Shown here piece after piece: positions 13,618 through 14,650 of a stretch of 14,650 bases of DNA. How positions within the stretch are numbered: the first letter of the stretch is position 1; every line of letters begins with the position of its first letter. The notes beneath the pieces were generated by a model. It did no database searches. It saw nothing but the letters and a program-made list of their open reading frames with translations, and was not told where the DNA came from. This DNA is from Chloroflexia bacterium (GTDB taxonomy: Bacteria; Chloroflexota; Chloroflexia; Thermomicrobiales; UBA6265): the NCBI GenBank assembly GCA_013698285.1, contig JACCVE010000198.1, positions 1 to 14,650 of the forward strand, read 5' to 3'. Made by a program: the position numbers and the translations under genes.

Positions 13618-13635
13618 CCCCGGCGACGGCCGGGG
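13618..13635. promoter_or_regulatory. Perfect 7-bp GC hairpin in the divergent ABC-F/lysA control region
   Basis: CCCCGGC (13618-13624) and GCCGGGG (13629-13635) are separated by GACG. On the minus strand the element covers the expected -35 position of the ABC-F promoter; on the plus strand it lies about 75 bp upstream of lysA. It could be an operator-like inverted repeat or simply GC-rich sequence. No T tract follows on either strand. I found no convincing plus-strand promoter for lysA. Confidence 0.35.
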
Positions 13636-13709
13636 CGCCGGTCGCACGACGCTGGCCGGAGATCGGGTCCATGGTACGGGGCCCTGAAATGGTGAGAGGG
13701 ATGACACCG

Positions 13710-14650
13710 GTGAGACCGTGGCCGACCACCTTCGCCCGAGACCAGGACGGGATCGCCTCCCTGGGCGGCATCCCGATGACCGAGTTGGCCACGACCTTCG
13801 GCACCCCCCTCTACATCTACGACCAGGAGACCCTGGCCACCACCGCGAGCCGCTTCACGGCCGCCCTCGCGGCGACCTATCCCCGGGGCCGGGCGGTCTA
13901 CGCCGCCAAGGCCTTCTCCTCGACCGCGATCATCCGCCTCCTGCGCGACCTGGGCCTCGGCCTCGACGTCTCCTCCGGCGGTGAACTGTTCGCCGGTCTG
14001 CGGGCGGGCATGCCGCCCGGGCGGATCACCTTCCACGGCAACGCCAAGACCGCAGCGGAGTTGGGCGAGGCGCTGGACGCGGGGATCGGGCTGCTCGTCG
14101 TGGATAATCTCCCCGAACTGGAGATGCTCGTCCGCCTCACGGCCAGCCGGGGCGTCGCCCAGCGCATCTTATTGCGCCTCAATCCGGGGATCGACGTCCA
14201 CACCCACGAGAAGATCAAGACGGGTGTCCTGCGATCGAAGTTCGGCCTGCCGATCGAGACGGGGGACGCCGCCCGGGCGGTCGAGGTCGCCGTCCGGGCG
14301 CCCGGCGTCACCCTGGCCGGCTACCACGCCCACCTCGGCTCGCAACTCTTCGACATGGCCGCCCTCCAGGCGGGTGTCGAGGCCCTGGTCGCGTTCGCGG
14401 CCGGGATGCGGGATCGGCATGCCCTCGACCGACCCCTCGATGTCCTCTCACCCGGCGGCGGCTTCGGCATCCCCTACCTGGCGACCGACCCGGACCTCGA
14501 TGTCGAAGGCTGGGTCGGCGCGATCGCGGCCGCCGTCCGTTCCGCCTGCGCCCGGCACGCGATCGCCCTCCCCGAACTGGTGATCGAGCCGGGCCGGGCC
14601 ATCGCCGGGCCAGCCGGGGTCGCACTCTACCGCGTCGGCCCGACCAAGGT
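13710..14650 (+). CDS. lysA: Diaminopimelate decarboxylase, 3' end beyond the window
   Basis: LysA removes CO2 from meso-diaminopimelate to give lysine and uses PLP. The visible 313 residues show the fold III decarboxylase motifs: FGTPLYIYD near the start, the PLP lysine in VYAAKAF (Lys at 67 from the chosen start), SSGGEL, FHGNAKT, AHLGSQ, LSPGGGFGIPY and IEPGRAIAG. The barrel is thus largely present; the C-terminal beta domain with the substrate Cys region is cut by the window edge. The start is uncertain. GTG 13710 has GAGG (13696-13699) 10 nt upstream and begins RPWPTTF, which suits the family. ATG 13701 is in frame but sits almost on that GAGG, and ATG 13689 has only GGGG 7 nt upstream. 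It is transcribed divergently from the ABC-F operon. Confidence 0.93.
   Translation, partial: MRPWPTTFARDQDGIASLGGIPMTELATTFGTPLYIYDQETLATTASRFTAALAATYPRGRAVYAAKAFSSTAIIRLLRDLGLGLDVSSGGELFAGLRAGMPPGRITFHGNAKTAAELGEALDAGIGLLVVDNLPELEMLVRLTASRGVAQRILLRLNPGIDVHTHEKIKTGVLRSKFGLPIETGDAARAVEVAVRAPGVTLAGYHAHLGSQLFDMAALQAGVEALVAFAAGMRDRHALDRPLDVLSPGGGFGIPYLATDPDLDVEGWVGAIAAAVRSACARHAIALPELVIEPGRAIAGPAGVALYRVGPTK

Noticed and set aside
13443..14036. N-terminal extension of the ABC-F protein up to 14036
   Set aside because: The extension is antisense to lysA and crosses the ABC-F promoter; the family N-terminus matches ATG 13442.

Overview
The window is GC-rich (third codon positions are mostly G or C) and densely coded, with housekeeping genes in tight, often 4-base-overlapping runs. 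Gene content and protein style (uvrC, a Sua5/TsaC protein, a multi-pass membrane protein, rarA, rph, an iron-sulfur MutY, a FrnE/DsbA-like protein, coaE, GNAT, ABC-F, lysA) suggest a bacterial chromosome, perhaps Chloroflexota of the Thermomicrobia/Sphaerobacter type. That placement is inference from general resemblance; no rRNA or marker comparison was possible. I see no CRISPR array, transposase, integrase, tRNA or phage gene.

Layout. 1-1094 (minus): the 5' part of an unrecognised gene running off the left edge, preceded by an unrecognised gene whose 5' end appears broken by two compensating single-base indels. 1115-2128 (plus): an unrecognised 337-codon gene. 2179-8313 (plus): a promoter followed by uvrC, a possible 27-codon bridging ORF, tsaC, a membrane protein coupled to a 68-residue acidic protein, then rarA and rph joined by an ATGA overlap. 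8364-13442 (minus): read in the direction of transcription, ABC-F ATPase, GNAT acetyltransferase, coaE, a DsbA-like protein and mutY. 13443-13709: the divergent control region, with a clear extended -10 promoter for the ABC-F operon, a roughly 150-nt leader and a perfect 7-bp hairpin. 13710-14650 (plus): lysA, cut by the right edge.

How the genes fit together. Three genes serve genome upkeep: uvrC (nucleotide excision), rarA (stalled forks) and mutY (A opposite 8-oxoG). Three serve RNA or translation: tsaC (t6A tRNA modification), rph (tRNA 3' trimming) and ABC-F (ribosome-associated ATPase). coaE and lysA are biosynthetic. I find no clear undescribed multi-gene system. The points most worth checking are the frame-broken gene at the left, the extra acidic insert in the UvrC nuclease domain, the one-cysteine DsbA-like protein, two candidate small coupled ORFs, and the structured leader of the ABC-F operon.
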